A stretch of 64,000 bases of DNA from Cacconaster sp045114175 (GTDB taxonomy: Bacteria; Bacteroidota; Bacteroidia; Bacteroidales; UBA932), in NCBI GenBank assembly GCA_045114175.1, contig JBGUJZ010000021.1, forward strand, positions 1-64,000, written 5' to 3'. The notes below the pieces were generated by a model. It ran no database searches. It was not told the DNA's origin and saw only the letters and a list, made by a program, of their open reading frames with translations. A program made the translations under genes and the position numbers. Positions 13,499 through 22,122 of the stretch are shown here, piece after piece. Numbering within the stretch: the stretch's first letter is position 1; each line of letters opens with the position of its first letter.

Positions 13499-15343
13499 AT
13501 GTGCGGAATCGTAGCTTACGTCGGGCAGCGTGAGGCTTGCCCCATCATCATCAAAGGTCTCCACAGACTGGAATACAGAGGGTATGACAGTGCCGGTGTG
13601 GGTGTGATTCACCCCGATGGCGGTCTGGAGGTTTTCAAATGCAAAGGTAACGTATCGGATCTCGAGCATTTCCTGGAAGGGAAAGACTCGCAGGGCAGCA
13701 TTGGCATCGGCCACACCCGTTGGGCAACCCACGGCGAGCCGAATGATACCAACGCGCATCCGCACCTTTCGCAATCGGGCGAACTGGCCCTCATTCACAA
13801 TGGAATCATAGAGAATTTCCGCGTCATCCGCGAAGCGCTTCGCGGGCACGGATATACCTTCCGCAGCAGCACCGACTCCGAAGTGCTGGTCAACCTGATT
13901 GAGTACGTGCGCGAAACCAACCAATGCTCGCTCGAGCAGGCCGTCCGCATCGCCCTCAAAGAGGTGGTTGGCGCTTACGCCATTGCGGTGATTGAGAAGG
14001 GCAACCCGAACCGCATTGTTGCGGCGCGCGAGAGCAGCCCGATGGCCATCGGTATCGGAAAGGGCGAGTACTTCCTGGCCTCCGATGCCGCTTCCATTAT
14101 TGATTATACCAACGATTTCGTCTATCTGAACGATGGGGAAATCGCTGTCATTGAGAGAGATCAGCCGCTTCACGTTTACAATCGCGAAGGTGAGGAAGGG
14201 CCGATCGATATCCGCAAGCTGCAGCTCTCCATCTCGCAGCTGGAAAAGGGTGGCTACGACCACTTTATGCTTAAGGAGATCCACGAGCAGCCCGATACGC
14301 TGGAGGATTGCATCCGCGGGCGCGTGCTGCCCACCAAGATGGAGGTGGTGCTTTCGGGTGTCACGAACAACCAGGAGCGTTTCCTCAACGCGGGCCGCAT
14401 CATCTTTGTGGCGTGCGGAACTTCGTGGCACGCTTCGCTGATTGGAGAATATCTGTTTGAGAATATGTGCCGGATTCCGGTGGAGGTGGAGTACGCTTCG
14501 GAATTCCGTTACCGCAACCCGGTCATCCTGCCGAACGACGTGGTGATTGCCGTGTCGCAATCGGGTGAAACGGCCGACACGCTGGCTGCCATCGATATGG
14601 CGCGCAAGGCCGGTGCCTTCGTTTACGGCATCTGCAACGTGGTGGGATCGTCTATCGCACGCGCCACGGATTCAGGAACTTACATCCATGCCGGCCCGGA
14701 AATCGGCGTCGCCTCCACCAAGGCCTTTACCGGTCAGGTAACGGTGATGACGATGCTTGCGTTGGCGGTGGGCAAGCTGCGCGGCGTGATTGATGAAGAT
14801 TATTACCACAAGGTGGCCGAGGCGTTGCTGAAACTCCCGGAAACCGTTCGCGAAGCGCTCAAGACGGCCGATACGGTCTCCACGCTGGCCCGCACCTTTA
14901 CCTATGCCCGCAACTTTATCTATCTGGGCCGCGGCTACAACTACCCCACCGCGCTCGAGGGTGCGCTCAAACTCAAGGAGATCTCCTACATCCACGCGGA
15001 GGGCCTGCCTGCCGCAGAGATGAAACACGGCCCTATCGCGCTGATCGATGCGGAGATGCCTACGGTGGCAATCGCTACGCTGGACCGCACCTACGAGAAG
15101 ACCCTCTCCAACATTGAGGAGATCAAGGCCCGCGGCGGCAAAATCATCGCCGTGGTCTCCGAGGGCGACAAACTGGTGCGCCACTGCGCCGACTACTGCA
15201 TTGAGGTTCCCTCCACCGTGGAGTGCCTGATGCCGGTGGTCTCCATCATTCCGCTCCAGCTGCTCTCCTACTACATTGCCACCTACAAGGGACGCAACGT
15301 GGACCAGCCCCGCAACCTGGCAAAATCCGTAACCGTAGAATAA
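13499..15343 (+). CDS. glmS: Glutamine-fructose-6-phosphate aminotransferase (isomerizing)
   Basis: The enzyme makes glucosamine-6-phosphate from fructose-6-phosphate and glutamine, the entry step of UDP-GlcNAc synthesis for peptidoglycan and lipid A. The 614 residues match the normal length. The N-terminal nucleophile is Cys2 in MCGIVAYVG, exposed after Met removal; the glutaminase half includes TRWATHGEPNDTNAHPH. Two SIS domains follow (VACGTSWHASLIGEY; AVSQSGETADTLAA), and it ends in the conserved NLAKSVTVE. It starts a plus-strand run with DUF4954 (15 nt gap), CNNM and pfkA; GlmS and PfkA draw on the same fructose-6-phosphate pool. Confidence 0.97.
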   Translation: MCGIVAYVGQREACPIIIKGLHRLEYRGYDSAGVGVIHPDGGLEVFKCKGNVSDLEHFLEGKDSQGSIGIGHTRWATHGEPNDTNAHPHLSQSGELALIHNGIIENFRVIREALRGHGYTFRSSTDSEVLVNLIEYVRETNQCSLEQAVRIALKEVVGAYAIAVIEKGNPNRIVAARESSPMAIGIGKGEYFLASDAASIIDYTNDFVYLNDGEIAVIERDQPLHVYNREGEEGPIDIRKLQLSISQLEKGGYDHFMLKEIHEQPDTLEDCIRGRVLPTKMEVVLSGVTNNQERFLNAGRIIFVACGTSWHASLIGEYLFENMCRIPVEVEYASEFRYRNPVILPNDVVIAVSQSGETADTLAAIDMARKAGAFVYGICNVVGSSIARATDSGTYIHAGPEIGVASTKAFTGQVTVMTMLALAVGKLRGVIDEDYYHKVAEALLKLPETVREALKTADTVSTLARTFTYARNFIYLGRGYNYPTALEGALKLKEISYIHAEGLPAAEMKHGPIALIDAEMPTVAIATLDRTYEKTLSNIEEIKARGGKIIAVVSEGDKLVRHCADYCIEVPSTVECLMPVVSIIPLQLLSYYIATYKGRNVDQPRNLAKSVTVE

Positions 15344-15358
15344 TCAAATTCATACTAT

Positions 15359-17335
15359 ATGTATAAGAAGCTCACAGAAGAAGAGATTGCGTTCCTGACG
15401 GCCGCCGGATGCAAGGCGGAAGACTGGGACCGCGTGAAGACCTCTTCGCCCGAAACGCTCAAGTATATCAAGAACGTCCGGTTCTCCGGAGACGTTTGCT
15501 TCGGCCGCTTTGAGGCTGCATTTACGCTGCCTGGCGGGCTCAGGAAGCACTCCGGCCTGCGGAACGTCACCCTGCACAACGTGACCATCGGCGACAATAC
15601 CCTCGTGGAGAATGTCACCGACTATGTGGCCAACTATAACATCGGCAGCGACTGCTACATTGAGAACATCGACCTGCTCTACAGCGAAGGTCCGTGCCGG
15701 TTCGGCAACGGCATCGAAATCTCTGTACTCAGCGAGACGGGCGGCCGCGAGGTGCCCATTTATGACCGCCTCAGCGCGCAGACCGCTTATATTCTGGCGA
15801 TGTATCGTCATGAAACCGAGGTGGTTGCAGCGCTCAATAAGATGATTGCGGAATATGCCGCATCCGTGGAGTGTGAGCGGGGAACGATTGGCAACAACGT
15901 CAAGATTCGCAACGCCAAGGTAATCCACGGCGTACGGATTGGCGACTGCGCCGTTGTCAGCGGAACCAGCCGACTCCGCAACGGCAGCATCAACAGTAAT
16001 GCGGATGCCCCGGTACGTGTGGGCCACGGCGTGATTGCAGACGACTTCATCATCTGCAGCGGTGCCAAGGTAGAAGACAACACCACACTGACCCGTTGCT
16101 TCGTGGGACAGTGCTGCACCCTGGGCCACGGCTACAGTGCTTCCGATTCGCTCTTCTTCTCCAACTGCCAAGGCGAGAACGGCGAGGCCTGCGCCATCTT
16201 TGCGGGCCCCTTCACCGTGACGCACCACAAGAGCACCCTGCTGATTGCCGGTATGTTCTCCTTCATGAACGCCGGTTCCGGTTCGAACCAGTCCAACCAC
16301 ATGTACAAGCTGGGCCCGATCCACCAGGGCATCCTGGAGCGCGGCGCCAAGACCGCATCGGACTCCTATATCCTCTGGCCATCGCGCATCGGCGCCTTCT
16401 CGCTGGTGATGGGCCGCCACGTGACGCACTCGGACACCACCAACCTCCCCTTCTCGTACCTGATTGAGCAGCAGAACACTACCTATCTGGTACCGGGCGT
16501 GAACCTGCGCAGCGTGGGTACCATCCGCGACGCGCAGAAGTGGCCCAAACGCGATGCGCGCAAGGATCCGGACCGCCTGGACTGCATCAACTATAACCTG
16601 CTGAGCCCCTTCACCATCCAGAAGATGATCAAGGGCATCAAGCTGCTGCAGAACCTGCAGTACTCCTCCGGTGAACTCTCCGACGTTTACTCCTACCATA
16701 GCACCAAGATCCGCAACAGCGCCCTGCGCAGCGGTATCCGCTTCTACAAGACCGCTATCACCAAGTTCCTGGGCAACTCCATCATCAAACGGCTGGAGAA
16801 CCTCCCGGCCGGCGCAACGGACGAACAGCTGCGCGCCGCCCTCGTACCCACCACACCGTGCGGTACGGGCTACTGGGTGGATATCAGCGGCATGATCGCG
16901 CCTAAGAGCGTGGTGGACAGCCTGCTTGCGCGCATTGCTTCCGGTGAGGTCTCCTCCATTGAAGAGGTGCACAAGAGCTTTGCCGACATGCATGCCCACT
17001 ACTACGAATATGAGTGGACCTGGGCATACGAGCAGTACAAAGATTTCTTTGGCGTAGATATGAAGGCCATCACCAAGCAGGATGTGATCAGCATCGTGAA
17101 GCAGTGGAAAGAGGCCGTGATCGGCCTGGACCACCAGCTCTACGAGGATGCACGCAAGGAATTCGACCTGGCGGCCATGACCGGATTCGGCGCGGACGGC
17201 ACCAAGGAGATCAAGGAACAGGACTTCGAGCAGGTACGCGGCGTCTTCGAGTCCAACTCTTTCGTCACCGCCGTGCTGGACCATATCAAAGTCAAAGAGG
17301 CACTTGGTGACGAATTGATTGCACGTCTCAGTTAA
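15359..17335 (+). CDS. DUF4954 protein with left-handed beta-helix
   Basis: A 658-residue protein of the Bacteroidota-specific DUF4954 family. Hexapeptide-type repeats of a left-handed beta-helix run from about residue 60 to 330 (for example IGDNTLVENV, IGDCAVVSGTSRLRNG, ADDFIICSGAKVEDNT), the fold of sugar-nucleotide acyltransferases such as the GlmU C-terminal half. The C-terminal 250 residues are mostly helical. The reaction is not known to me; the position directly behind glmS suggests a role tied to amino-sugar or envelope metabolism, which is inference. Its end overlaps only the promoter region of the next gene. Confidence 0.8.
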   Translation: MYKKLTEEEIAFLTAAGCKAEDWDRVKTSSPETLKYIKNVRFSGDVCFGRFEAAFTLPGGLRKHSGLRNVTLHNVTIGDNTLVENVTDYVANYNIGSDCYIENIDLLYSEGPCRFGNGIEISVLSETGGREVPIYDRLSAQTAYILAMYRHETEVVAALNKMIAEYAASVECERGTIGNNVKIRNAKVIHGVRIGDCAVVSGTSRLRNGSINSNADAPVRVGHGVIADDFIICSGAKVEDNTTLTRCFVGQCCTLGHGYSASDSLFFSNCQGENGEACAIFAGPFTVTHHKSTLLIAGMFSFMNAGSGSNQSNHMYKLGPIHQGILERGAKTASDSYILWPSRIGAFSLVMGRHVTHSDTTNLPFSYLIEQQNTTYLVPGVNLRSVGTIRDAQKWPKRDARKDPDRLDCINYNLLSPFTIQKMIKGIKLLQNLQYSSGELSDVYSYHSTKIRNSALRSGIRFYKTAITKFLGNSIIKRLENLPAGATDEQLRAALVPTTPCGTGYWVDISGMIAPKSVVDSLLARIASGEVSSIEEVHKSFADMHAHYYEYEWTWAYEQYKDFFGVDMKAITKQDVISIVKQWKEAVIGLDHQLYEDARKEFDLAAMTGFGADGTKEIKEQDFEQVRGVFESNSFVTAVLDHIKVKEALGDELIARLS

Positions 17336-17341
17336 TCTGCT

Positions 17342-17349
17342 TACATTTG
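17342..17349 (+). promoter_or_regulatory. -7 box inside the DUF4954 3' end / before CNNM gene
   Basis: TACATTTG at 17342-17349 matches the Bacteroidota -7 consensus, and a TTG at 17319-17321 lies 20 bp upstream as a -33 element. The box is 8 bp before the ATG at 17358, implying an internal promoter with a very short leader for the CNNM-pfkA pair. Confidence 0.45.
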
Positions 17350-17357
17350 CAGTCTGT

Positions 17358-18389
17358 ATGGCGCTATTATTGGTCTTCCTGCTGGGGGCGCTGCTCATCT
17401 CGTTCCTCTGCTCGATTCTCGAAGCCACATTGATGAGTACTCCCCTCTCCTACATCACCATGCGGGAAGAGGAAGGCTACCGCTACGCCAAGCGGATGAA
17501 GAATTACAAACAGGATCCTTCGCGCGCCATCGCCGCCATCCTCTCGCTCAACACGATTGCCAACACGATTGGTGCGGCCGGCGTAGGCAGCCAGGCCCGT
17601 GCGCTTTACGGTGCTACGTGGTTCGGCATCATCAGCGCCCTGATGACCATCCTGATTCTGGTCTTCGCCGAGATTATCCCCAAGACCATCGGCACCACCC
17701 AGTGGAAGCGCCTGATGGGTTTTGCCGCCGTGATGATCCGCGCGCTGATTGTCTGCCTCTGGCCCATCGTGGTCTGCGTGGAATACATCCAGAAGCTCAT
17801 CACGCCCAAAAATGCGGAGACCGCCATCTCCCGTGAAGAGGTGGGCGCCATGGCCGACGTGGCCGAGGAATCCGGCGAGCTGGACGAGGATGAGAATGAG
17901 ATTATCCAGAACCTCATCAACATAGACGAGATCACCGCATCGGAGGCCATGACACCGCGCGTGGTGGCTGCCATCGCCCCGGAGAAGATGTCCATCAAGG
18001 CCTTCTACAAAGACCGTCGCTACTACCACCACAGCCGTATCCCGGTCTATGCGGACAACGACGAGTACATCACTGGCTACATCCTCCGTATGGATGCTCT
18101 CCAGCTGATGGCGGAAGATAAGTTCGACATGACCCTGGGCGACATCCGCCGCCCGGTGGACAGTTTCCAGGAGGAGACCCCCATTGCAGACATTTGGGAC
18201 AAGATGCTCAAGAAGAAAGAGCAGATTGCAATCATCATCAACGAATATGGTTCCTTCCAGGGCATCGTTACAATGGAAGACGTCATTGAAATGGTGCTCG
18301 GCGACGAGATTGTAGATGAACGCGACGCCGTCGTGGACATGCAGCAGCTCGCTCTCGAAAAGTGGAAGAAGCTCAAGAAGAAGAAATAA
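17358..18389 (+). CDS. CNNM/CBS-domain transporter (hemolysin C/CorC-like)
   Basis: A 343-residue inner-membrane protein. The CNNM (DUF21) domain spans about residues 1-180 with four hydrophobic segments (MALLLVFLLGALLISFLCS at the start; IISALMTILILVFAEIIPKT; VMIRALIVCLWPIVVCVEY) and the small-residue loop LEATLMSTPLSYIT. A pair of CBS domains follows at about 205-325 (IPVYADNDEYITGYILRMD; IAIIINEYGSFQGIVTMEDVIEMVLGDEI). The C-terminal CorC_HlyC domain is absent. Relatives export or sense Mg2+. I prefer ATG 17358 over 17319 because a -7 box lies between them and the membrane segment begins there. Confidence 0.8.
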   Translation: MALLLVFLLGALLISFLCSILEATLMSTPLSYITMREEEGYRYAKRMKNYKQDPSRAIAAILSLNTIANTIGAAGVGSQARALYGATWFGIISALMTILILVFAEIIPKTIGTTQWKRLMGFAAVMIRALIVCLWPIVVCVEYIQKLITPKNAETAISREEVGAMADVAEESGELDEDENEIIQNLINIDEITASEAMTPRVVAAIAPEKMSIKAFYKDRRYYHHSRIPVYADNDEYITGYILRMDALQLMAEDKFDMTLGDIRRPVDSFQEETPIADIWDKMLKKKEQIAIIINEYGSFQGIVTMEDVIEMVLGDEIVDERDAVVDMQQLALEKWKKLKKKK

Positions 18390-19369
18390 TGAAAAGCATC
18401 CAGACCATCGGCGTTCTGACCTCCGGAGGAGATGCTCCCGGCATGAACGCCTGCATCCGTGCGGTCACCCGCAGCGCCATCTATTCAGGATGGAAAGTCA
18501 TTGGTATTTACCGCGGTTACGAAGGTTTGATCAGCGGCGACTGCCGAGAGTTGACCACGGAATCCGTCAGCAACATCATCCAGCGGGGCGGCACCGTCCT
18601 GAAGACCTCCCGCAGCGACGAATTCATGACGCCGGAGGGGCGCAAGAAGGCCTACGACAATATCGTCAAGTTCGGCATCGACGCCCTGATCGTGATTGGC
18701 GGCAACGGATCGCTTGCCGGCGCACAGCAGCTGGCGCTGGAATACGATATCCCCTGCATCGGCCTGCCGGGCACGATTGACAACGACCTCTATGGCACCG
18801 ATGCTACCATCGGTTACGATACCGCCCTGAATACCATCGTCAGCGCAGTGGACAAGATCCGCGACACGGCCAGCTCGCACGACCGTATCTTCTTTGTGGA
18901 GGTGATGGGACGCGACGCAGGCTTCCTGGCGCAGAACAGCGCCATTGCAGCCGGCGCCGAGGCGGCCATCATTCCGGAGGAGCTGACCACCGACGACCAG
19001 CTGACCCGTTTCATCGGCCGCGGCATGCGCAAGAGCAAGAACAGCAGTATCGTGATTGTCTCCGAGAGCCACAAGAGCGGCGGCGCCATGCACTATGCCG
19101 AGCGGATGCGCAAGGAGTATCCCGAATATGACGTTCGCGTCACCATTCTGGGCTACCTGCAGCGCGGCGGCACCCCGAGTGCCGTGGACCGCATCCTGGC
19201 CAGCCGGCTGGGTGTGGCCTCCATTCAGGCGCTCAAGGAGGGTCAGCGCAACATCATGCTGGGTATCGACGACGATGAAATCGTCTATGTCCCCTTCTCC
19301 AGGGCCATTAAAATGGACAAGCCCATCAATCAGGAACTGATTGACGTGCTGGGCATTCTCTCTATTTAA
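18389..19369 (+). CDS. pfkA: ATP-dependent 6-phosphofructokinase
   Basis: Phosphorylates fructose-6-phosphate to the 1,6-bisphosphate in glycolysis. The 326-residue length is normal for PfkA. Motifs: GVLTSGGDAPGMNACIRA (ATP site), RGGTVLKTSRS, IVIGGNGSLAGAQQL, GLPGTIDNDLYGTD with the catalytic Asp of TIDND, VMGRDAGFLA and GYLQRGGTPSAVDRI. Gly in GGNGS and GG-GD points to ATP rather than pyrophosphate use. The start ATG overlaps the CNNM stop codon by one base (TAATG), so translation is coupled. A longer start at 18362 would run inside the upstream gene. Confidence 0.95.
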   Translation: MKSIQTIGVLTSGGDAPGMNACIRAVTRSAIYSGWKVIGIYRGYEGLISGDCRELTTESVSNIIQRGGTVLKTSRSDEFMTPEGRKKAYDNIVKFGIDALIVIGGNGSLAGAQQLALEYDIPCIGLPGTIDNDLYGTDATIGYDTALNTIVSAVDKIRDTASSHDRIFFVEVMGRDAGFLAQNSAIAAGAEAAIIPEELTTDDQLTRFIGRGMRKSKNSSIVIVSESHKSGGAMHYAERMRKEYPEYDVRVTILGYLQRGGTPSAVDRILASRLGVASIQALKEGQRNIMLGIDDDEIVYVPFSRAIKMDKPINQELIDVLGILSI

Positions 19370-19378
19370 GGAGTACCG

Positions 19379-20458
19379 TTACAGATCCCAGTCCAAAGCG
19401 GTGAAACGGTCTTTGGGCGCGTTGGGTACGTTCACAAAGAAGTTCAAACCGGTGAGCTCTTCCACCTTGGTCACTGGGTACATGTCCGAGGTAGAGGGTT
19501 TGTGGGACTTGTTGCCGCGATGGGCCAGAATGAAGGCCACGCACTGCAGTTCATCCGCCGTGCAGTCCGCCACCCGCTTGCCGCTGTTGCCGGCCTTGGT
19601 GCGCAGCAGCACTTTGTACCAGGCCGTGGGCACCTGACAGGTTCCGACGGCATTGGTGGTGGTCGTGGCAGTCACCGTCACGCCATAGCGGTCGGTAAAA
19701 TCGGAAAAGATGCAGCCTACCACCTGATAGAGCGTATCGGAGCAGACATAGGTATCTACCTTGTCTTCCAGGTTGTTCCAGGCGCCGCCGCCCGTATTGA
19801 ACCCGTCATTCAGCTGCGCCCCGATGTTTGAATAATAAAAGACCTGCTTGTTGGTGGGCTTAGAGACAGTGCGGTCCGAGGAGCCGATCATGTGGCCGCG
19901 GGTGTACCCCGTAAACTTGGGACTCTGGTCGAAGGGAATCTGCGGGTCGTTCTGATAGGAGTCATTGCGCCCCGAGGAGCCTTTGTAGCACGCGTGCATG
20001 GGTGCGGCCACCCAGACGGGATGCAGCATGCCGCGCGAATAGCAGCTCGAGAAGTTGCGGATGGAGGCCGCGTCCGCGCGGAAGGTGTGCGAATAGTAAT
20101 AATCTGAATTATAGTCATCCACGCCGTCGTGATTGGCATCTGCCTGGGCAGGCAGTTCCGGCCAGCCGTAATCTGCCGTAGGCTGCGGCGTGGGCGTGAG
20201 GGTATCCGGCGGCGTTGGAGGCGGCGTCAGGGTATCCGGCGGCTGCGGCGTAGGTGTCAACGTGTCCACCGGCGGCGGAGTCGGCGTCACGGTATCCACC
20301 GGCGGCTGCGGCGGGGTAACCGGCGTCACTGTATCCACCGGCGGGAGGGGGTCCACCGGCGTAACCGGGTCTAACGTAGGGGTACACGAAATGACCACCG
20401 CCGCGCAGAGCGCGACGGCAGTCAGTGTAATACGTAAGAGACCTGAGCGGACCTTCAT
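19379..20458 (-). CDS. Secreted lipoprotein DNA/RNA non-specific endonuclease (NUC1)
   Basis: A 359-residue predicted lipoprotein: signal peptide ending in AAVVISC, with Cys25 as lipid anchor, then a Pro/Thr/Asp/Val-rich linker (26-93) built from imperfect PPVDTVTPTP repeats, then a NUC1 (ββα-metal) nuclease domain. The catalytic motif is GYTRGHMIGSSDR with His189 as general base; the usual DRGH Asp is Thr here. FYYSNIGAQLNDGFNTGGGAW supplies the metal-binding Asn. It should degrade nucleic acids at the cell surface, for nutrition or defence. It converges with pfkA, 9 bp apart. Confidence 0.85.
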   Translation of the reverse strand: MKVRSGLLRITLTAVALCAAVVISCTPTLDPVTPVDPLPPVDTVTPVTPPQPPVDTVTPTPPPVDTLTPTPQPPDTLTPPPTPPDTLTPTPQPTADYGWPELPAQADANHDGVDDYNSDYYYSHTFRADAASIRNFSSCYSRGMLHPVWVAAPMHACYKGSSGRNDSYQNDPQIPFDQSPKFTGYTRGHMIGSSDRTVSKPTNKQVFYYSNIGAQLNDGFNTGGGAWNNLEDKVDTYVCSDTLYQVVGCIFSDFTDRYGVTVTATTTTNAVGTCQVPTAWYKVLLRTKAGNSGKRVADCTADELQCVAFILAHRGNKSHKPSTSDMYPVTKVEELTGLNFFVNVPNAPKDRFTALDWDL

Positions 20459-20464
20459 CGGCGA

Positions 20465-21466
20465 TTAGCGGGCCTTGCCTGCGGAGCCGAGGACGTTGAC
20501 GATCTTCTCTGCGTAGAGCTTCTTCATCTCGTCACGAGCGGGACCCAGATACTTGCGCGGGTCGAACTCGCCGGGCTTCTCAGCCAGCACTTTGCGGACG
20601 GCAGCCGTCATGGCCAGACGGGAGTCGGAGTCGATGTTGATCTTGCAGACAGCGCTCTTGGCAGCCTTGCGGAGCTGTTCCTCAGGGATACCCACAGCGT
20701 TCGGCATCTTTCCACCGTACTTGTCAATCATATCTACGTACTCCTGCGGAACGGAGGAGGAACCGTGCAGCACGATCGGGAAACCGGGCAGGTTCTTTTC
20801 GATAGCCTTCAGCACGTTGAATGCGAGGGGCGGCGGAACCAGCTTGCCGGTCTTCGGGTCGCGGGTGCACTGCTCCGGACGGAACTTGTAAGCACCGTGG
20901 CTCGTACCGATGGAGATAGCCAGCGAGTCGCAACCGGTCTTCTTCACGAAGTCAAAGACCTCTTCCGGACGGGTGTAGTGCGATTCCTCTGCGGAAACCT
21001 CATCTTCCACACCGGCCAGCACGCCGAGTTCAGCCTCAACGGTCACGTCGTACTTGTGGGCGTAGCGAACCACCTTCTTGGTGAGGGCCACGTTCTCTGC
21101 ATACGGCAGGGCGCTGCCGTCGATCATCACGGAGCTGAAACCCATATCCACGCAGCTCTTGCAGGTCTCATAGGTGTCGCCGTGGTCCAGGTGGAGCACA
21201 ATCTGAGGGCGTTTCCAACCCAGTTCCTTTGCATAAGCCACAGCACCTTCTGCCATGTAGCGCAACAGCGTCTGGTTGGCATAGTTGCGGGCGCCCTTGG
21301 ATACCTGAAGGATCACCGGGGATTTGGTCTCTGCGGAGGCCTGGATGATGGCCTGCAGTTGTTCCATGTTATTAAAGTTGAACGCGGGGATGGCGTAGCC
21401 GCCCTTGACTGCCTTAGCGAACATTTCGCGGGTGTTCACGAGGCCGAGTTCTTTGTAGGAAATCAT
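20465..21466 (-). CDS. fba: Class II fructose-1,6-bisphosphate aldolase
   Basis: A zinc-dependent aldolase that splits fructose-1,6-bisphosphate into two triose phosphates. It has 333 residues. Metal-binding histidines appear in VLHLDHGDT, ISIGTSHGAYKF and IVLHGSSSVPQEYVD; KINIDSDSRLAMTAAVR is the phosphate-binding part. With pfkA nearby the window holds two consecutive glycolytic steps, though on opposite strands. It diverges from gmk; the shared 87-bp gap has a near-consensus -7 box for this gene (TAACTTTA, plus-strand 21509-21516). Confidence 0.95.
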   Translation of the reverse strand: MISYKELGLVNTREMFAKAVKGGYAIPAFNFNNMEQLQAIIQASAETKSPVILQVSKGARNYANQTLLRYMAEGAVAYAKELGWKRPQIVLHLDHGDTYETCKSCVDMGFSSVMIDGSALPYAENVALTKKVVRYAHKYDVTVEAELGVLAGVEDEVSAEESHYTRPEEVFDFVKKTGCDSLAISIGTSHGAYKFRPEQCTRDPKTGKLVPPPLAFNVLKAIEKNLPGFPIVLHGSSSVPQEYVDMIDKYGGKMPNAVGIPEEQLRKAAKSAVCKINIDSDSRLAMTAAVRKVLAEKPGEFDPRKYLGPARDEMKKLYAEKIVNVLGSAGKAR

Positions 21467-21508
21467 ATCAGCAATGGTTTTTAATGATTATTTCACTGTT
21501 TAGATGGT

Positions 21509-21534
21509 AAAGTTAACACTTATTTTTATCTTTG
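21509..21534. promoter_or_regulatory. Divergent promoters of fba and gmk
   Basis: TATCTTTG at 21527-21534 is a full -7 consensus for gmk (start 21554). On the minus strand TAACTTTA (21516-21509) is one base off consensus for fba (start 21466). The two boxes are 10 bp apart, so only one polymerase can occupy the site at a time. Confidence 0.6.
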
Positions 21535-21553
21535 CCATAAACAAAGACAAAGA

Positions 21554-22120
21554 ATGAAAGAGAAGGTCATCATCTTTTCCGCCCCTTCGGGTTCGGGGAA
21601 AAGCACTGTGGTCCAGCATCTGCTCACCCATTTTGACTGCTTTGAACTTTCCGTTTCCGCCACCTCACGCGCGCCTCGTGGCGTGGAACAGCATGGACGT
21701 GAGTACTATTTCATCACGCCCGACGAGTTCCGCGCCCTGATTGCAGAAGATGCATTCGTAGAGCACGAAGAGGTTTATAACGGCGTCTTCTACGGCACCC
21801 TCAAAAAAGAGGTCCGCCGCATCTGGGATGCCGGCCACGCCATCCTCTTTGACGTGGATGTCAAGGGTGGCGTAAACCTCAAGCGCTATTTTGGCGAAAA
21901 AGCGCTTTCCGTCTTTGTACAGGCACCCTCCGTGGAAGTTCTCCGCGAGCGACTCATCAAGCGTGCCACCGACAGCCCCGAGTTCATTGAGGAGCGCGTC
22001 CGCAAGGCCGCCGAAGAGATGACCTACGCGCCCAAGTTCGATTATCGTCTGATCAACGACGATCTCGACACCTGCCTGAAAGAGGCAGACCGGGTCGTCG
22101 GTGATTTTCTGGAGCAATAA
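21554..22120 (+). CDS. gmk: Guanylate kinase
   Basis: Converts GMP to GDP with ATP. It has 188 residues. The P-loop is FSAPSGSGKSTVVQHLL; SATSRAPRGVEQHGREYYF is the GMP-binding segment with its Arg and Tyr; EEVYNGVFYGTLKKEV and ILFDVDVKGGVNLK complete the core. A -7 box sits 20 bp upstream. It is followed 2 nt later by nadD, a frequent gmk-nadD pairing in Bacteroidota. Confidence 0.95.
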   Translation: MKEKVIIFSAPSGSGKSTVVQHLLTHFDCFELSVSATSRAPRGVEQHGREYYFITPDEFRALIAEDAFVEHEEVYNGVFYGTLKKEVRRIWDAGHAILFDVDVKGGVNLKRYFGEKALSVFVQAPSVEVLRERLIKRATDSPEFIEERVRKAAEEMTYAPKFDYRLINDDLDTCLKEADRVVGDFLEQ

Positions 22121-22122
22121 CC

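Noticed and set aside
13433..14560. Long minus-strand open frame (375 codons) opposite glmS
   Set aside because: It lies antisense to glmS, which has full family motifs; the antisense frame has no recognisable domain and is typical of GC-rich third positions.
15350..17428. 692-codon minus-strand frame opposite the DUF4954 gene
   Set aside because: Antisense shadow. The plus-strand frame has regular hexapeptide repeats; the opposite one is His/Val/Asp-rich without motifs.
20190..20374. Minisatellite in the plus-strand reading (Gly/Val repeats)
   Set aside because: The repeat encodes the Pro/Thr linker of the lipoprotein nuclease on the minus strand; the plus-strand peptide is its shadow.
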